From Oceanisphaera profunda (GTDB lineage Bacteria > Pseudomonadota > Gammaproteobacteria > Enterobacterales > Aeromonadaceae): a DNA stretch of 64,000 bases. This document shows positions 16,985 to 25,937 of the stretch, in pieces. The stretch is from the NCBI RefSeq assembly GCF_002157895.1, contig NZ_CP021377.1, positions 2,542,001 to 2,606,000 of the forward strand. Direction: 5' to 3'. The notes beneath the pieces are model-generated. The model made no database searches, was not told the origin of the DNA, and saw only the letters and a program-made list of their open reading frames with translations. Positions within the stretch are counted from its first letter, which is position 1; the number at the start of each line of letters is the position of its first letter. Both the position numbers and the translations under genes were made by a program.

Positions 16985-17482
16985 CTATTGATACTGGTTA
17001 ACCTGCACATTTTGGTTATTACCGTATTGCGTAATGCTGCCTCGCAGCCCCACTCCGAACTGCTCGATACGGGCGCGGTTGTTGATACCAGCTTGTATTA
17101 TCACCGCTTGGTTATCTGCACCCGATTGTGAAATTAAGGCTGAATTGCCATACCCAGACTGATCGATAATTGCCATTTGATTCCCTCCTTGTTGCAAGAT
17201 ATAAGCTTCTTGGTCAGTGCCAACCTGAACTATGCTCCCCAGCAGGGATTGGCCCGATTGGTTTAGCAACGCTAAATTGTTTTGACCTACTTGGCGCACT
17301 GCCAACTGTGCCGTTGTAGTGCTGCTGAACTCGAGCCCTTCTGGCATCAGTAAGTTGGTCTGTTCAACCAAATCAAAATTGTTCATTAAATCAGCCGCCT
17401 GCGACGGAGCGCTGATCAAGCCTAGACAGAGAACCAGCGTAATCCTGGTATAATGATGCCGCCAATCAGATAGTCGTAGCAT
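16985..17482 (-). CDS. csgB: Curlin nucleator CsgB
   Basis: 165 residues. Signal peptide (LVLCLGLISAPSQA), a linker (DLMNNFDLVEQTNLLMPEG), then about five curlin repeats such as RQVGQNNLALLNQSG, IIDQSGYGNSALISQSG and IEQFGVGLRGSITQYG, ending in NVQVNQYQ. Size and repeat number match CsgB, which anchors at the cell surface with CsgF and templates CsgA. AAGGA lies 8 bases before the ATG. It is 55 bases upstream of csgA on the same strand, the usual csgBA order. Confidence 0.92.
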   Translation of the reverse strand: MLRLSDWRHHYTRITLVLCLGLISAPSQAADLMNNFDLVEQTNLLMPEGLEFSSTTTAQLAVRQVGQNNLALLNQSGQSLLGSIVQVGTDQEAYILQQGGNQMAIIDQSGYGNSALISQSGADNQAVIIQAGINNRARIEQFGVGLRGSITQYGNNQNVQVNQYQ

Positions 17483-17532
17483 GAGTCAGATCCTTCTGAT
17501 TTTTATTTCTGCCTACTTTCCTTGTAGTAAAA

Positions 17533-17560
17533 CCTGTCTTTGCAACCTTGCAAAGACAGG
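17533..17560 (-). terminator. Terminator between the adhesin-like genes and csgBA
   Basis: Perfect 13-pair inverted repeat CCTGTCTTTGCAA / TTGCAAAGACAGG with a 2-base centre. On the minus strand it is followed by TTTTAC. It lies 7 bases after the stop of the 17568-19781 gene, so csgBA probably has its own promoter in the ~50 bases before csgB. Confidence 0.75.
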
Positions 17561-17567
17561 GAACAGG

Positions 17568-19781
17568 CTATTGAACGTTCACTGGGACCGTAGTGACGGT
17601 ACCGAAGGCCGACCTTATGGTGGCAGTGGGATTAGCGGTCAGCACCAAATCATCGGTCCGAGCTGCCAGCCGCCAATTTCCTGTTGGAGTTGGTGTTGTT
17701 GTACCCAAAATGACGGGGCCATCAATACTCGATACTTCGACGGTAATGGTATTGCCTGTTGCTAACGAGGTTTGGCCTTGAATGCTCCAAGTGAGCCTAT
17801 TTCGTCTTCCTCTCGCCTCTGCATCGGTCACTGTCAGCGTTTCAGCCGTATTCGGTGGTGGTGATACCGATACGGTGACGGTAGCCGGTGCCGATTGAGC
17901 GCCTAGCGAATCTTGCGCTTGATAGGTGAAGCTAGCGGTAAACGCGCTGGTAACCGAGGTTGGAGGGGTATAAGACACTGTAGTGCCGTCGGTAGAGACT
18001 GTACCTTGCCCCGTAGTTGGCTGTGTCAGGTTGACCACCGTAAGCGGTGTGTTGCCTTCTGGATCGCTGTCATTAGCTAATACCGAGATGGTAAGTGGAA
18101 TGCCCAATGTTGCGGCGTCGTCGTTTACCGCTATCGGGGCTTGGTTTGCCCCCACGGTGACAGTGACGGTTGCCGGCTCAGAGAGACCGCCGCGGCTATC
18201 TTGCGCACGATAGGTAAAGGTCGCGACCAATGGGGCGTTGTTGGTGGTAGTCGGTGGTGTATAGACCACAGAAGTGCTGCCATTCAGCGCGACACTGCCT
18301 TGTCCGACGGCCGGTTGGGTCAGTTGCACTATGCTGAGCGGGGTATCACCATCGGGATCGCTATCGTTAGCCAGCAACTGCAGTGTTAGCGGTACGCCCA
18401 CAGTAGTGGTACCACTGTCCGCTTGAGCCAGGGGTAACTGATTATCGGGTGTATCAGGAGCGTCACCTGTCACAGTAACCATCTCAATATCCGAGCCGCC
18501 AGCGGCGGACTGTACTCTGATGCTGGCAGGAGGCTGGCTCAAATCAGGTATGGTCAGCGTCTGCAGGTTAGAAGATTTGCTCAACCTACCGAAGCCGGTG
18601 GCCACCAGATCCGGTACTTGAGTTTCATCGCTTGATGTCGCCTCTATGCGCAGTGTGTTGTCATCCCACGAATAGGTAGCGCTATTGATCTTGACGATAT
18701 CAATCAACTCGCTGGACAGGGAGCTGGGTGTGCCGTTTGGCGAACTGGCGGTCACCACGATCAAGGACGGCAACTCAGCTGATGGGGGCTGCTGCACGAA
18801 GAAGCGGCCGTTATTATCAGGGATGAGAGCGGTCTGACAGGGAGATGTGCCACCCACCAGTGCCAGAGTTTCGCGGTAGCAGACATCGGCATCTTCCGAT
18901 GAGCTGGCGAAGACTTCGATTTGCGTTTGCGTCTGAGTGCGTTGGTAGCTGGCTCGCTCGATTTCCAGTGGTAACGAGGGGACCGAGTCGCGTACCTTGC
19001 CGGAGAGGGTAAAATCATTATTTTGAATTATCCCCGGCGGACCATCGATGCGCACAAAGTTGGTATCGAAGGGGCTGCCGGTGACTTCCTCGGTCAGGTT
19101 GGGGTTACCGATAAAGGTTTCTGTTACCCCTGTTTCCGGGTTGGTCTCGGTATAGGTGCCACTCAGACTTTGCAGGAAGGGGCCTATGTCTCCCCCGAGA
19201 GCGCCGGTGAAGTCGCCAGGCGTGCCGATACCGATATCACGGGTCATATTGATAGCCCGTCTGCCGACATCGGCTGCGTCTACCACGAAGGTTTCGACGC
19301 CGTAAGGATGGGTGACAGTGTAGGTACCCGCCACTGGCACCGAGGCGCGGATACGAATACGGGCAAAGCCCACTTGATCTCCTGCTTTGGGGGTTTCTGC
19401 GGCGAAGGCTGCTTCCAGTGCCGCAACATAAACCTCGAGCTCATAGCCGGGGACTGCACCTTCGGGGATGGAGGTTTCGGCCAAAAACCAGAACAGCTCG
19501 CCGGGCCAGTTTCCCGGGAAAACCAGCGGGTCGGCATCGTCAAATACCCCGGGTTCTGGATTTAAGGTACACATGTAGGCACTGGCAGTGCCACCGCTGA
19601 CGGCTTTGGATGTGCACAGCTCCAACTGCACTTCATTTTCGTCCTGATACCAGAGCGGAAAACCGCCGGATATGGCCGTATGGGGCCCTGGGGCCACCAC
19701 CGACAGCTCAGCCTGAGCCGGCCCAACGGTGGCGACAAACAGCCCTATGGGTGTGATGATTGTTCTTGTCCATTTGTTCAT
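17568..19781 (-). CDS. Large exported protein with cadherin/Ig-like repeats
   Basis: 737 residues with a signal peptide (PIGLFVATVGPAQA). Residues ~25-275 are a domain shared with the protein encoded at 19806-21155: PGPHTAISGGFPLWYQDEN, ELCTSKAVSGG, YMCTLNPEPG, NMTRDIGIGTP, EEVTGSPFDTNFVRIDGP. Residues ~450-645 hold two cadherin-type/VCBS-like repeats (VGVPLTLQLLANDSDPDGD, LGIPLTISVLANDSDPEGN, each followed by VTVTV strands); the DSDPDGD loops are calcium-binding in this superfamily. The C-terminal ~90 residues form another beta domain with no sorting signal seen. It is a plausible cell-surface or secreted adhesin and candidate cargo of the adjacent secretin; function unproven. Confidence 0.8.
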   Translation of the reverse strand: MNKWTRTIITPIGLFVATVGPAQAELSVVAPGPHTAISGGFPLWYQDENEVQLELCTSKAVSGGTASAYMCTLNPEPGVFDDADPLVFPGNWPGELFWFLAETSIPEGAVPGYELEVYVAALEAAFAAETPKAGDQVGFARIRIRASVPVAGTYTVTHPYGVETFVVDAADVGRRAINMTRDIGIGTPGDFTGALGGDIGPFLQSLSGTYTETNPETGVTETFIGNPNLTEEVTGSPFDTNFVRIDGPPGIIQNNDFTLSGKVRDSVPSLPLEIERASYQRTQTQTQIEVFASSSEDADVCYRETLALVGGTSPCQTALIPDNNGRFFVQQPPSAELPSLIVVTASSPNGTPSSLSSELIDIVKINSATYSWDDNTLRIEATSSDETQVPDLVATGFGRLSKSSNLQTLTIPDLSQPPASIRVQSAAGGSDIEMVTVTGDAPDTPDNQLPLAQADSGTTTVGVPLTLQLLANDSDPDGDTPLSIVQLTQPAVGQGSVALNGSTSVVYTPPTTTNNAPLVATFTYRAQDSRGGLSEPATVTVTVGANQAPIAVNDDAATLGIPLTISVLANDSDPEGNTPLTVVNLTQPTTGQGTVSTDGTTVSYTPPTSVTSAFTASFTYQAQDSLGAQSAPATVTVSVSPPPNTAETLTVTDAEARGRRNRLTWSIQGQTSLATGNTITVEVSSIDGPVILGTTTPTPTGNWRLAARTDDLVLTANPTATIRSAFGTVTTVPVNVQ

Positions 19782-19805
19782 GATGCCTCCTGGCTCACTG
19801 GATAC

Positions 19806-21155
19806 TTAGGGCTGAATAATGATGACTTCTTCGAGATCACTGCCGCCGTTGGCCGATACCACCCGTATCTGGGCAGGCGGAATGGGCCCGAGGTCGGTGG
19901 TGAGCGACTTGATTGGCCCGGCTCCAACGAGCTCTGCGATTTCGTCACCGTTGCCGAACACGGTCAGTGTCGGCGATGCCGTTTCGTCGCTGCTGCTGGC
20001 GGTAATAGTGATCTCGCTGGTTGCCAGGTTGTACGTGGCACTGTGGATCTGCACCAGATCGACTAAGGGAGCCGTGACGGCTGCTGCCGTGCTGTTGGGG
20101 ATGGCCAGCTGGTTGTCGGCGGTCAGGTTCAGGGTGACCGGCAGAGTGGAGGGATTGGTGCTCGATTGGCCATACCAATTGCCGGTGGCGTTAGCTTCAG
20201 TCATCTCTATGCTGACATCGGCCGAGTCAGTAAAGCTGGTGCTAGCCGGTGGTGGCGGGGCTTGCAGAAACACATCCTGCTGGGCAACCACGCCGCTGTT
20301 TACATTTTTGCGGGAGTAGGTGGCGCGTTCGACCTTGGCCGGGGTGGTCAGGTTGATGGTCGACAGTTTTCCCATCACGGCGAACAAGTCAGTGCGTAAA
20401 TCGATTCCTCCCGGGCCCTGAATGCGAATGAAGTTGGTATCGAAGGGGCTGCCAGTGACTTCTTCTTCCAAGTTGGGATCACCGATAAAGCTTTCAACTA
20501 GGCCGGTGACCGGATTGGTTTCACTATAGGGGCCGTTCACGCTACGCAGAAAAGGTCCCACATCACCGGTCAGGGCACCGTCATAGGTTTGGGGCGTGCC
20601 TATGCCGATATCGCGGGTCATGTTGATGGCCCTTCCACCCGCTACATCCACCTCGAATATCTCGACGCCGTAAGGGTGGGTGACTATGTAAGTACCGGCG
20701 GTGGGTACATCGACCCGAATACGAATACGAGCAAAGCTGACTTGATCCCCTTCAGCCACTTCCTCGGCGGCAAACGCGGCTTCCAGAGCCGAAACGTAGG
20801 TTAAATCGATACCCGAGGCGGCGTCCACTATGCTGGCGTCCCCAGTAAACCAGAAGGCTTCACCCGGAAAGTTAGTGGGAAAGTTGACCGCTTGGGTAGT
20901 ATCGAAGCCCGGTTCGGGTAGCAGGCCACACATATAGGAGGGCGCGCCCGGGGCCCCCGGGGCGCGTGAGCTGATTGCCTTGGACAGGCACAGGTCGAGT
21001 GCTCGCCCGTGGGTATCTTGATACCAAGCTGCAAAGCCTCCGTTTACTTGCAGGTAAGGACCTGGATCTACGTCATTCAATGCCGCCTGCGCCGACTGAC
21101 TCGCCACCATAACGAGTAGCAGCGAAGTTGCTGTGCTAACTGTGGTTTTTTGCAT
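19806..21155 (-). CDS. Exported paralogue of the Ig-repeat protein, without the repeats
   Basis: 449 residues, signal peptide (LLLVMVASQSAQA). Residues ~25-265 align with the protein encoded at 17568-19781 (GPYLQVNGGFAAWYQDTHG, YMCGLLPEPG, NMTRDIGIGTP, EEVTGSPFDTNFIRIQGPGG). A second shared beta region covers the C terminus (IHSATYNLATSEITITASSSDET versus INSATYSWDDNTLRIEATSS), ending in a NGGSDLEEVIII element. It lacks the cadherin-like repeats. It lies 24 bases upstream of its paralogue, so the two are probably one operon produced by duplication. I do not recognise the shared N-terminal domain. Confidence 0.78.
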   Translation of the reverse strand: MQKTTVSTATSLLLVMVASQSAQAALNDVDPGPYLQVNGGFAAWYQDTHGRALDLCLSKAISSRAPGAPGAPSYMCGLLPEPGFDTTQAVNFPTNFPGEAFWFTGDASIVDAASGIDLTYVSALEAAFAAEEVAEGDQVSFARIRIRVDVPTAGTYIVTHPYGVEIFEVDVAGGRAINMTRDIGIGTPQTYDGALTGDVGPFLRSVNGPYSETNPVTGLVESFIGDPNLEEEVTGSPFDTNFIRIQGPGGIDLRTDLFAVMGKLSTINLTTPAKVERATYSRKNVNSGVVAQQDVFLQAPPPPASTSFTDSADVSIEMTEANATGNWYGQSSTNPSTLPVTLNLTADNQLAIPNSTAAAVTAPLVDLVQIHSATYNLATSEITITASSSDETASPTLTVFGNGDEIAELVGAGPIKSLTTDLGPIPPAQIRVVSANGGSDLEEVIIIQP

Positions 21156-21598
21156 CTGTTCTTCCTCCAGCCATGAACGGTGTCCCTCATCCTTGTTTCC
21201 GACTCACTTGCAAAGAGGGTTCAAGCATAAGGAGCAATATCCATACCAGTATTTTTTTTGTGCAAATAGCACGAAGATTGGGCATTAGTGAAGGGGATAT
21301 GTAGTGACGATAATTTATTTTTGGGGAAATATACCCAGTATTGGGTTTTTTGGGGGAGTGGGTGTAAGAGAAAGGGGGAGTATTGATGATTACTAAGCCA
21401 CTAAATTTGGCTTCATTGAGCAGAGGCTCGACTCATATTGTGTTTTTATCTATTGGGTCTTAAAGAGCCATGTACTTTAATAGCGTCAACAGCTAGGGGC
21501 AGAGCAACGAGTATGTCATCATATGGTCATATTGTTGCTAGCGACAGGGAAGGTTAGCTAGGTGTAACAGCGCAAACCATTCATCTTGAGTACCGCCT
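21156..21598 (-). promoter_or_regulatory. Promoter region of the exported paralogue pair, with repeated GGGGGAGT boxes
   Basis: Contains the near-palindrome ACCCAGTATTGGGT (21332-21345), GGGGGAGTGGGT (21352-21363) and a second GGGGGAGT (21374-21381). The two GGGGGAGT boxes are 22 bases apart, about two helical turns. Related boxes occur at 5183-5214. The arrangement suggests a shared regulator for the two curli-associated transcripts. The right half also serves pbpG, whose GTG start is at 21599. Confidence 0.45.
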
Positions 21599-22543
21599 GT
21601 GATTATTTCTAACTTAATTAAAACTGCTGTTTTGACAACTTGTCTATTGGCTGGCTCCGCTTATACCGGCCACAGTTATGCTGCAACGACATCACTGAAA
21701 AGCAGTGCTATCCAACAAGATCTTGCCGCAGGTAGCGCATTACTGGTGGATTTAAAAACCAATGAAATTCTCTACGCTAACAACGAAAACTTTGTGGCCC
21801 CCATTGCCTCTGTGACTAAATTAATGACGGCTATGGTTGCCATTGATGCGCAGCAGTCCCTCGATGAAAAACTGCCAATTGTCATTAGTGATACCACAGA
21901 GATGCAGGGGGTATTTTCTCGAGTCCGCCTTGGCAGCGAGCTGAGTCGCCATGATTTATTGCTGATCACCTTAATGGCGTCAGAAAACCGCGCTGCGGCT
22001 AGTTTAGCGCACCATTACCGTGGCGGGCATGCGGCATTTATTCAAGCCATGAATGACAAGGCGCACGCTCTGGGAATGCAGCATAGCGCCTTTGTTGAAC
22101 CGACGGGTTTATCGGAAAAAAATGTGTCCAGTGCCCATGATTTAGTGTTGCTGATCAAAGCGGCAAATAGCTATCCACTGATCCGCATGTTCAGCACTAT
22201 GGATGAGAAAACCGTCGCCTTTACTAACCCTAATTACACTCTGGGTTTTCGTAATACTAATGGCTTGGTCCGCAAGGACAATTGGAATATTGCGCTGAGT
22301 AAAACCGGTTTCACTAACAGTGCAGGGCACTGCTTAGTGATGAGCACCGAAATGAATCAGCGCCCTGTCGCGTTCGTGGTGCTGGATGCGTTTGGCAAAT
22401 ACACTCATATGGCCGATGCTAATCGTCTAAAAAGATGGTTAGAAACCGGCACAGTAACGCCAGTACCGGCTGCGGCGCTTAACTACAAGAAAGCCAAGCA
22501 GCAGGAACGCCAAAATCAGGCTTTTGTGGCAAATGGCAGATAA
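21599..22543 (+). CDS. pbpG: D-alanyl-D-alanine endopeptidase PbpG (PBP7)
   Basis: 314 residues with GTG start and signal peptide ([15 protein letters not shown]). All three penicillin-binding signatures are present: SVTK (catalytic Ser-x-x-Lys), SEN and KTGFT. Length and sequence ([30 protein letters not shown]) match PBP7, which cleaves D-Ala-mDAP cross-links in peptidoglycan. The ribosome-binding site is weak. It is a chromosomal gene that marks the edge of the curli locus. Confidence 0.9.
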   Translation: MIISNLIKTAVLTTCLLAGSAYTGHSYAATTSLKSSAIQQDLAAGSALLVDLKTNEILYANNENFVAPIASVTKLMTAMVAIDAQQSLDEKLPIVISDTTEMQGVFSRVRLGSELSRHDLLLITLMASENRAAASLAHHYRGGHAAFIQAMNDKAHALGMQHSAFVEPTGLSEKNVSSAHDLVLLIKAANSYPLIRMFSTMDEKTVAFTNPNYTLGFRNTNGLVRKDNWNIALSKTGFTNSAGHCLVMSTEMNQRPVAFVVLDAFGKYTHMADANRLKRWLETGTVTPVPAAALNYKKAKQQERQNQAFVANGR

Positions 22544-22959
22544 ATATAACGTCCCTAAAGCTTCCAATGGCTGCTCGGCAAGCGTGTAGCCTTGGGTTAC
22601 GGCGTGTAAATTAGCTAATACTACTCTGTATAACTAACTCATCATATTATTCTGCCACGCAGGACTGTCGAAGTCCTCTTTACCAAAGAGACCGGCAGCT
22701 ACAAAAGATAAGACTTCGATACGGTTTTGTAACTAAATTACTTTCTTATTGAGATTTGTATAAACCCAACCGCGACTAAGCAGCCAGAGGGTGAGTAGCC
22801 AGTTCGAACTGCGCTGCCGCCTATTTTCACCAGCACTGGGAATGCGACCAACACAAAAGACTCGATAATAGCCACAGACACTTCTTCTGTCGGTTTTGAA
22901 ACTACGCTATTTTAGCCTAGGGTTTCTCGCTCCAAGCCAATAGGGCAATACGCTCATAC
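22544..22959. other. 416-base intergenic region, nothing recognised
   Basis: Lies after pbpG and after the 3' end of the convergent IclR-type gene. A few short inverted repeats are visible (GGACT-GTCG-AAGTCC near 22672) but none is followed by a T-tract, and no coding or RNA gene is evident. Confidence 0.5.
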
Positions 22960-23760
22960 CTAACTGCTAGTGGAGGCCCCGTCTTGGCAGATGGCCGCAA
23001 TGGCTTCTGCAGCCCGTTGCAATGCGGGCAAAAAGGCTAGGGCTTGCTCTCGTGTCACCCGCATGATGGGGGCTTGCATGGCCACACCGATATTAGACAC
23101 ACCGTTAGGGTTAGAAGCCAGCACTGCAATGCATAGCAATCCAGGCAAAAACTCTTCGTCGTCAAACGCATAGCCTTGTTGCTTTACTGCCTCAATTTCC
23201 AGCTCAAGCGCGTTAAAATCAGTGAGCGTGTTGTGGGTAAACTTCTTCAATGGCACATCGGCGAGCAAGCGTTTACGTTGCGCTGGGGCCATTTGCGCTA
23301 AGAACAGCTTGCCACTGGCAGAGCAGTGCACGGGCACTCGTGAGCCGGGTTGCAAATAAAAACGCAGGGGCGCTGGGGTTTCTACCCGATCCAGATATAG
23401 CACTTCGCCGCCGGATAGCGCGGTAATGTTGCAGCTTTCTCCTATTTCCTCCCCTAGCGAGGCCAGTATGGCGTGCCGCGCCCCACCTACGGTGTCGTTT
23501 AACAGCAGGTTTTCTGCCAATCGGCGTAAGCGCGCGCCGCGGCTGTAGTGCCGCCCGTCGGCTTCTCGCTGCAACATGCCAGAGCTTTCTAGCTGCTGCA
23601 GCATGCGGTGCAGCGTCGGCTTAGGGATACCGGTTTCTTCTACCAGTCCTTGCAGCGTAACAAATTGATCTTTCTCGGAAATTACCTCTAACAGCGCGAG
23701 TAGGCGCTGGGTGGGAGTCCCGCCTTCTAAACGGTGTCTACCAGCTTTAGTGTTGATCAT
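22960..23760 (-). CDS. IclR-family transcriptional regulator
   Basis: 266 residues from ATG 23760, which has AGAGGA about 7 bases upstream (a further in-frame ATG at 23808 lacks one). Winged helix-turn-helix at residues ~12-70 (TPTQRLLALLEVISE, LVEETGIPKPTLHRMLQQLE), then the IclR effector domain with CNITALSGGEVLYLDRVETP, VPVHCSASGKLFLA and GYAFDDEEFLPGLLCIAVL. It is divergent from xsc with 193 bases between, so it probably controls xsc, by sensing taurine, sulfoacetaldehyde or a related compound. It differs from the MocR-type TauR encoded further on, so the pathway seems to have two regulators. Confidence 0.88.
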   Translation of the reverse strand: MINTKAGRHRLEGGTPTQRLLALLEVISEKDQFVTLQGLVEETGIPKPTLHRMLQQLESSGMLQREADGRHYSRGARLRRLAENLLLNDTVGGARHAILASLGEEIGESCNITALSGGEVLYLDRVETPAPLRFYLQPGSRVPVHCSASGKLFLAQMAPAQRKRLLADVPLKKFTHNTLTDFNALELEIEAVKQQGYAFDDEEFLPGLLCIAVLASNPNGVSNIGVAMQAPIMRVTREQALAFLPALQRAAEAIAAICQDGASTSS

Positions 23761-23953
23761 AGTGTCATCCTCTTTGTGATAATGATTATGTTTTATTTCA
23801 AAAAACAAAGCAATTTGTACTAATTTGTGAAATCTATGTTGACGTTAGGTTTGGATAAGGTTAAGTTTGAATCACGTTCCGCTTTTCGGAATGAAACGAA
23901 CAAAAAAATGAAACTTTGGTCGATCGGCTTTGAGGCTACCCTGGAGATAACTC
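23761..23953 (+). promoter_or_regulatory. Divergent promoter region IclR / xsc
   Basis: An imperfect palindrome, GTTCCG-CTTTT-CGGAAT, lies at 23876-23892, about 60 bases before the xsc ATG, with GAAACGAAC and ATGAAACTTTGG next to it. IclR-family operators are often such short inverted repeats. GTTTCATTTTT, present here on the minus strand, also occurs at 30777-30787 in the tauX upstream region. Assignment as operator is inference. Confidence 0.4.
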
Positions 23954-25789
23954 ATGAGCACTAACAACACAGAAATCCGTCAGAAAACAGATACCCGCCA
24001 AGTAGTTGAGGGCATGCAGAAGATGACACCTTCTGAAGCGTTTGTAGAAACGCTGGTTGCCAACGGCGTGACCGATATGTTCGGTATCATGGGCTCGGCC
24101 TTTATGGATGCGATGGATATTTTCGCTCCAGCCGGTATCCGTTTGATTCCGGTAGTACACGAGCAAGGCTCGGCACACATGGCCGACGGTTATGCCCGTG
24201 TATCTGGTCGTCACGGTGTCCTCATTGGCCAGAATGGCCCTGGTGTATCTAACAGCGTTACTGGTATTGCTGCTGCTTTTTGGGCACACAGCCCAGTGGT
24301 CATCATCACGCCAGAAACAGGAACAACGGGCATTGGTTTAGGGGGTTTCCAAGAGTGTAACCAGCTGCCGATGTTCCAAGAGTTTGTAAAATATCAAGGT
24401 CACGTTACCCATCCATCGCGTATGGCAGAATACACAGGTCGTTGTTTTGACCGTGCAATGTCAGAAATTGGACCCACTCAGCTGAATATCCCTCGTGACT
24501 ACTTCTACGGTGAAATTGAAGCTGAAATTCCTAAGCCAGCACGGTTAGACCGTGGTCCAGGTGGTGCCAAGAGTCTGGATGAAGCCGCTGAGCTGTTAGC
24601 TAACGCTAAGTTCCCGGTTATTATTTCCGGTGGTGGTGTGGTCATGGCTGATGGCATGGAAGAATGTAAAGCATTAGCTGAGCGTTTGGGTGCTCCTGTA
24701 GTGAACAGCTACCAGCACAACGACTCCTTCCCTGCTAGTCACCCATTATGGGCAGGCCCTTTAGGCTATCAAGGCTCTAAAGCCGGCATGAAATTGATGG
24801 CCAAGGCCGACGTAGTTCTGGCATTGGGTACCCGTCTTGGCCCCTTTGGTACCTTGCCGCAGCACGGCATGGACTACTGGCCAAAGGATGCAAAAATCAT
24901 CCAGATTGATGCCGATAATAAAATGCTCGGTCTGGTAAAGAAGATTGCAGTCGGTATTTGTGGTGATGCTAAAGATGCAGCGGTAGCCTTGACTGAGCGT
25001 CTGAATGAGCGTGAGTTGGTGTGTGATGCTACCCGTACTGAACGTGCTGACCTTATCGCTAGCGAAAAAGCCGCTTGGGAGAAAGAGCTGGACGAGTGGA
25101 CGCACGAAACTGATGCATTCAGCCTCGATGCTATCGAAGAAGCGAAAGGCGAAACGCCGTTCTCTGGTGGTACTTACCTGCACCCGCGCCAAGTATTGCG
25201 CGAGCTGGAAAAAGCAATGCCAGAAGACGTGATGGTATCTACCGATATTGGTAACATCAACGCAGTGGCTCATAGCTATCTGCGCTTCGAAAAGCCACGC
25301 AGCTTCTTCGCACCAATGAGCTTCGGTAACTGTGGTTACGCTTTCCCAACCATCATGGGCGCTAAAGTTGCTGCTCCTGAGCGTCCAGCGATTGCTTATA
25401 CCGGTGACGGTGCTTGGGGCATGAGCTTGATGGAAACGATGACCGCAGTACGTCATGACATTCCAGTAACAGTCGTGGTATTCCACAACCGCCAATGGGG
25501 AGCAGAGAAGAAGAACCAGGTTGAGTTCTACAACCGTCGCTTTGTGGCCGGTGAATTGGACAACCAAAGCTTTGCCGAAATTGCACGCGCTATGGGTGCG
25601 GAAGGTATCACCGTTGACCGTTTAGAAGATGTAGGTCCGGCGCTGAAAAAAGCCGTCAGCATGCAGATGAACGAAGGTAAAACCACGATCATCGAAGTGA
25701 TGTGTACCCGTGAGCTGGGTGACCCCTTCCGCCGTGACGCACTGAAGAAGCCAGTGCGCCTGCTTGAGAAGTATCAAGACTACGTATAA
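23954..25789 (+). CDS. xsc: Sulfoacetaldehyde acetyltransferase Xsc
   Basis: 611 residues, a thiamine-diphosphate enzyme that converts sulfoacetaldehyde plus phosphate to acetyl phosphate and sulfite. The family-typical segments are all present: GIMGSAFMDAMDIFAPAGI, VVHEQGSAHMADGYARVSG with the catalytic Glu, GQNGPGVSNSVTGIAAAFWA, and the ThDP motif from GDGAWGMSLMETMTA to the NRQWGAEKKNQVEFYNRR hallmark of Xsc. It is the key desulfonating step of taurine breakdown. Codon use looks more optimised than in neighbouring genes, in line with strong expression. A strong terminator follows. No pta gene is in the window, so acetyl phosphate must be used by a phosphotransacetylase encoded elsewhere. 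Confidence 0.96.
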   Translation: MSTNNTEIRQKTDTRQVVEGMQKMTPSEAFVETLVANGVTDMFGIMGSAFMDAMDIFAPAGIRLIPVVHEQGSAHMADGYARVSGRHGVLIGQNGPGVSNSVTGIAAAFWAHSPVVIITPETGTTGIGLGGFQECNQLPMFQEFVKYQGHVTHPSRMAEYTGRCFDRAMSEIGPTQLNIPRDYFYGEIEAEIPKPARLDRGPGGAKSLDEAAELLANAKFPVIISGGGVVMADGMEECKALAERLGAPVVNSYQHNDSFPASHPLWAGPLGYQGSKAGMKLMAKADVVLALGTRLGPFGTLPQHGMDYWPKDAKIIQIDADNKMLGLVKKIAVGICGDAKDAAVALTERLNERELVCDATRTERADLIASEKAAWEKELDEWTHETDAFSLDAIEEAKGETPFSGGTYLHPRQVLRELEKAMPEDVMVSTDIGNINAVAHSYLRFEKPRSFFAPMSFGNCGYAFPTIMGAKVAAPERPAIAYTGDGAWGMSLMETMTAVRHDIPVTVVVFHNRQWGAEKKNQVEFYNRRFVAGELDNQSFAEIARAMGAEGITVDRLEDVGPALKKAVSMQMNEGKTTIIEVMCTRELGDPFRRDALKKPVRLLEKYQDYV

Positions 25790-25823
25790 CACTTGGTTGT
25801 TGCATAAATCATAACTCTCCTTA

Positions 25824-25847
25824 CCCCCGGCATGCCGGGGGTTTTTT
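25824..25847 (+). terminator. Rho-independent terminator of xsc
   Basis: CCCCCGGC-AT-GCCGGGGG followed by TTTTTT, 35 bases after the xsc stop. It makes xsc monocistronic or largely so; the exporter gene downstream would need read-through or its own promoter. Confidence 0.93.
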
Positions 25848-25937
25848 GGTTATGCTGGCGTTATTGGCCCTACAGGCGGACACCATGCAAACAAATACTC
25901 AACCGCACTCGGCAATCGTCGCGGCCTATCGGAGTGA

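Noticed and set aside
15607-17482. Curlin repeat DNA as a CRISPR or satellite array
   Set aside because: The periodicity is in the encoded protein (curlin repeats); the DNA repeats are degenerate and without spacers.
24761-25567. 268-codon antisense frame across xsc
   Set aside because: Long antisense frames arise readily opposite highly expressed, codon-biased genes; no ribosome-binding site or family match.
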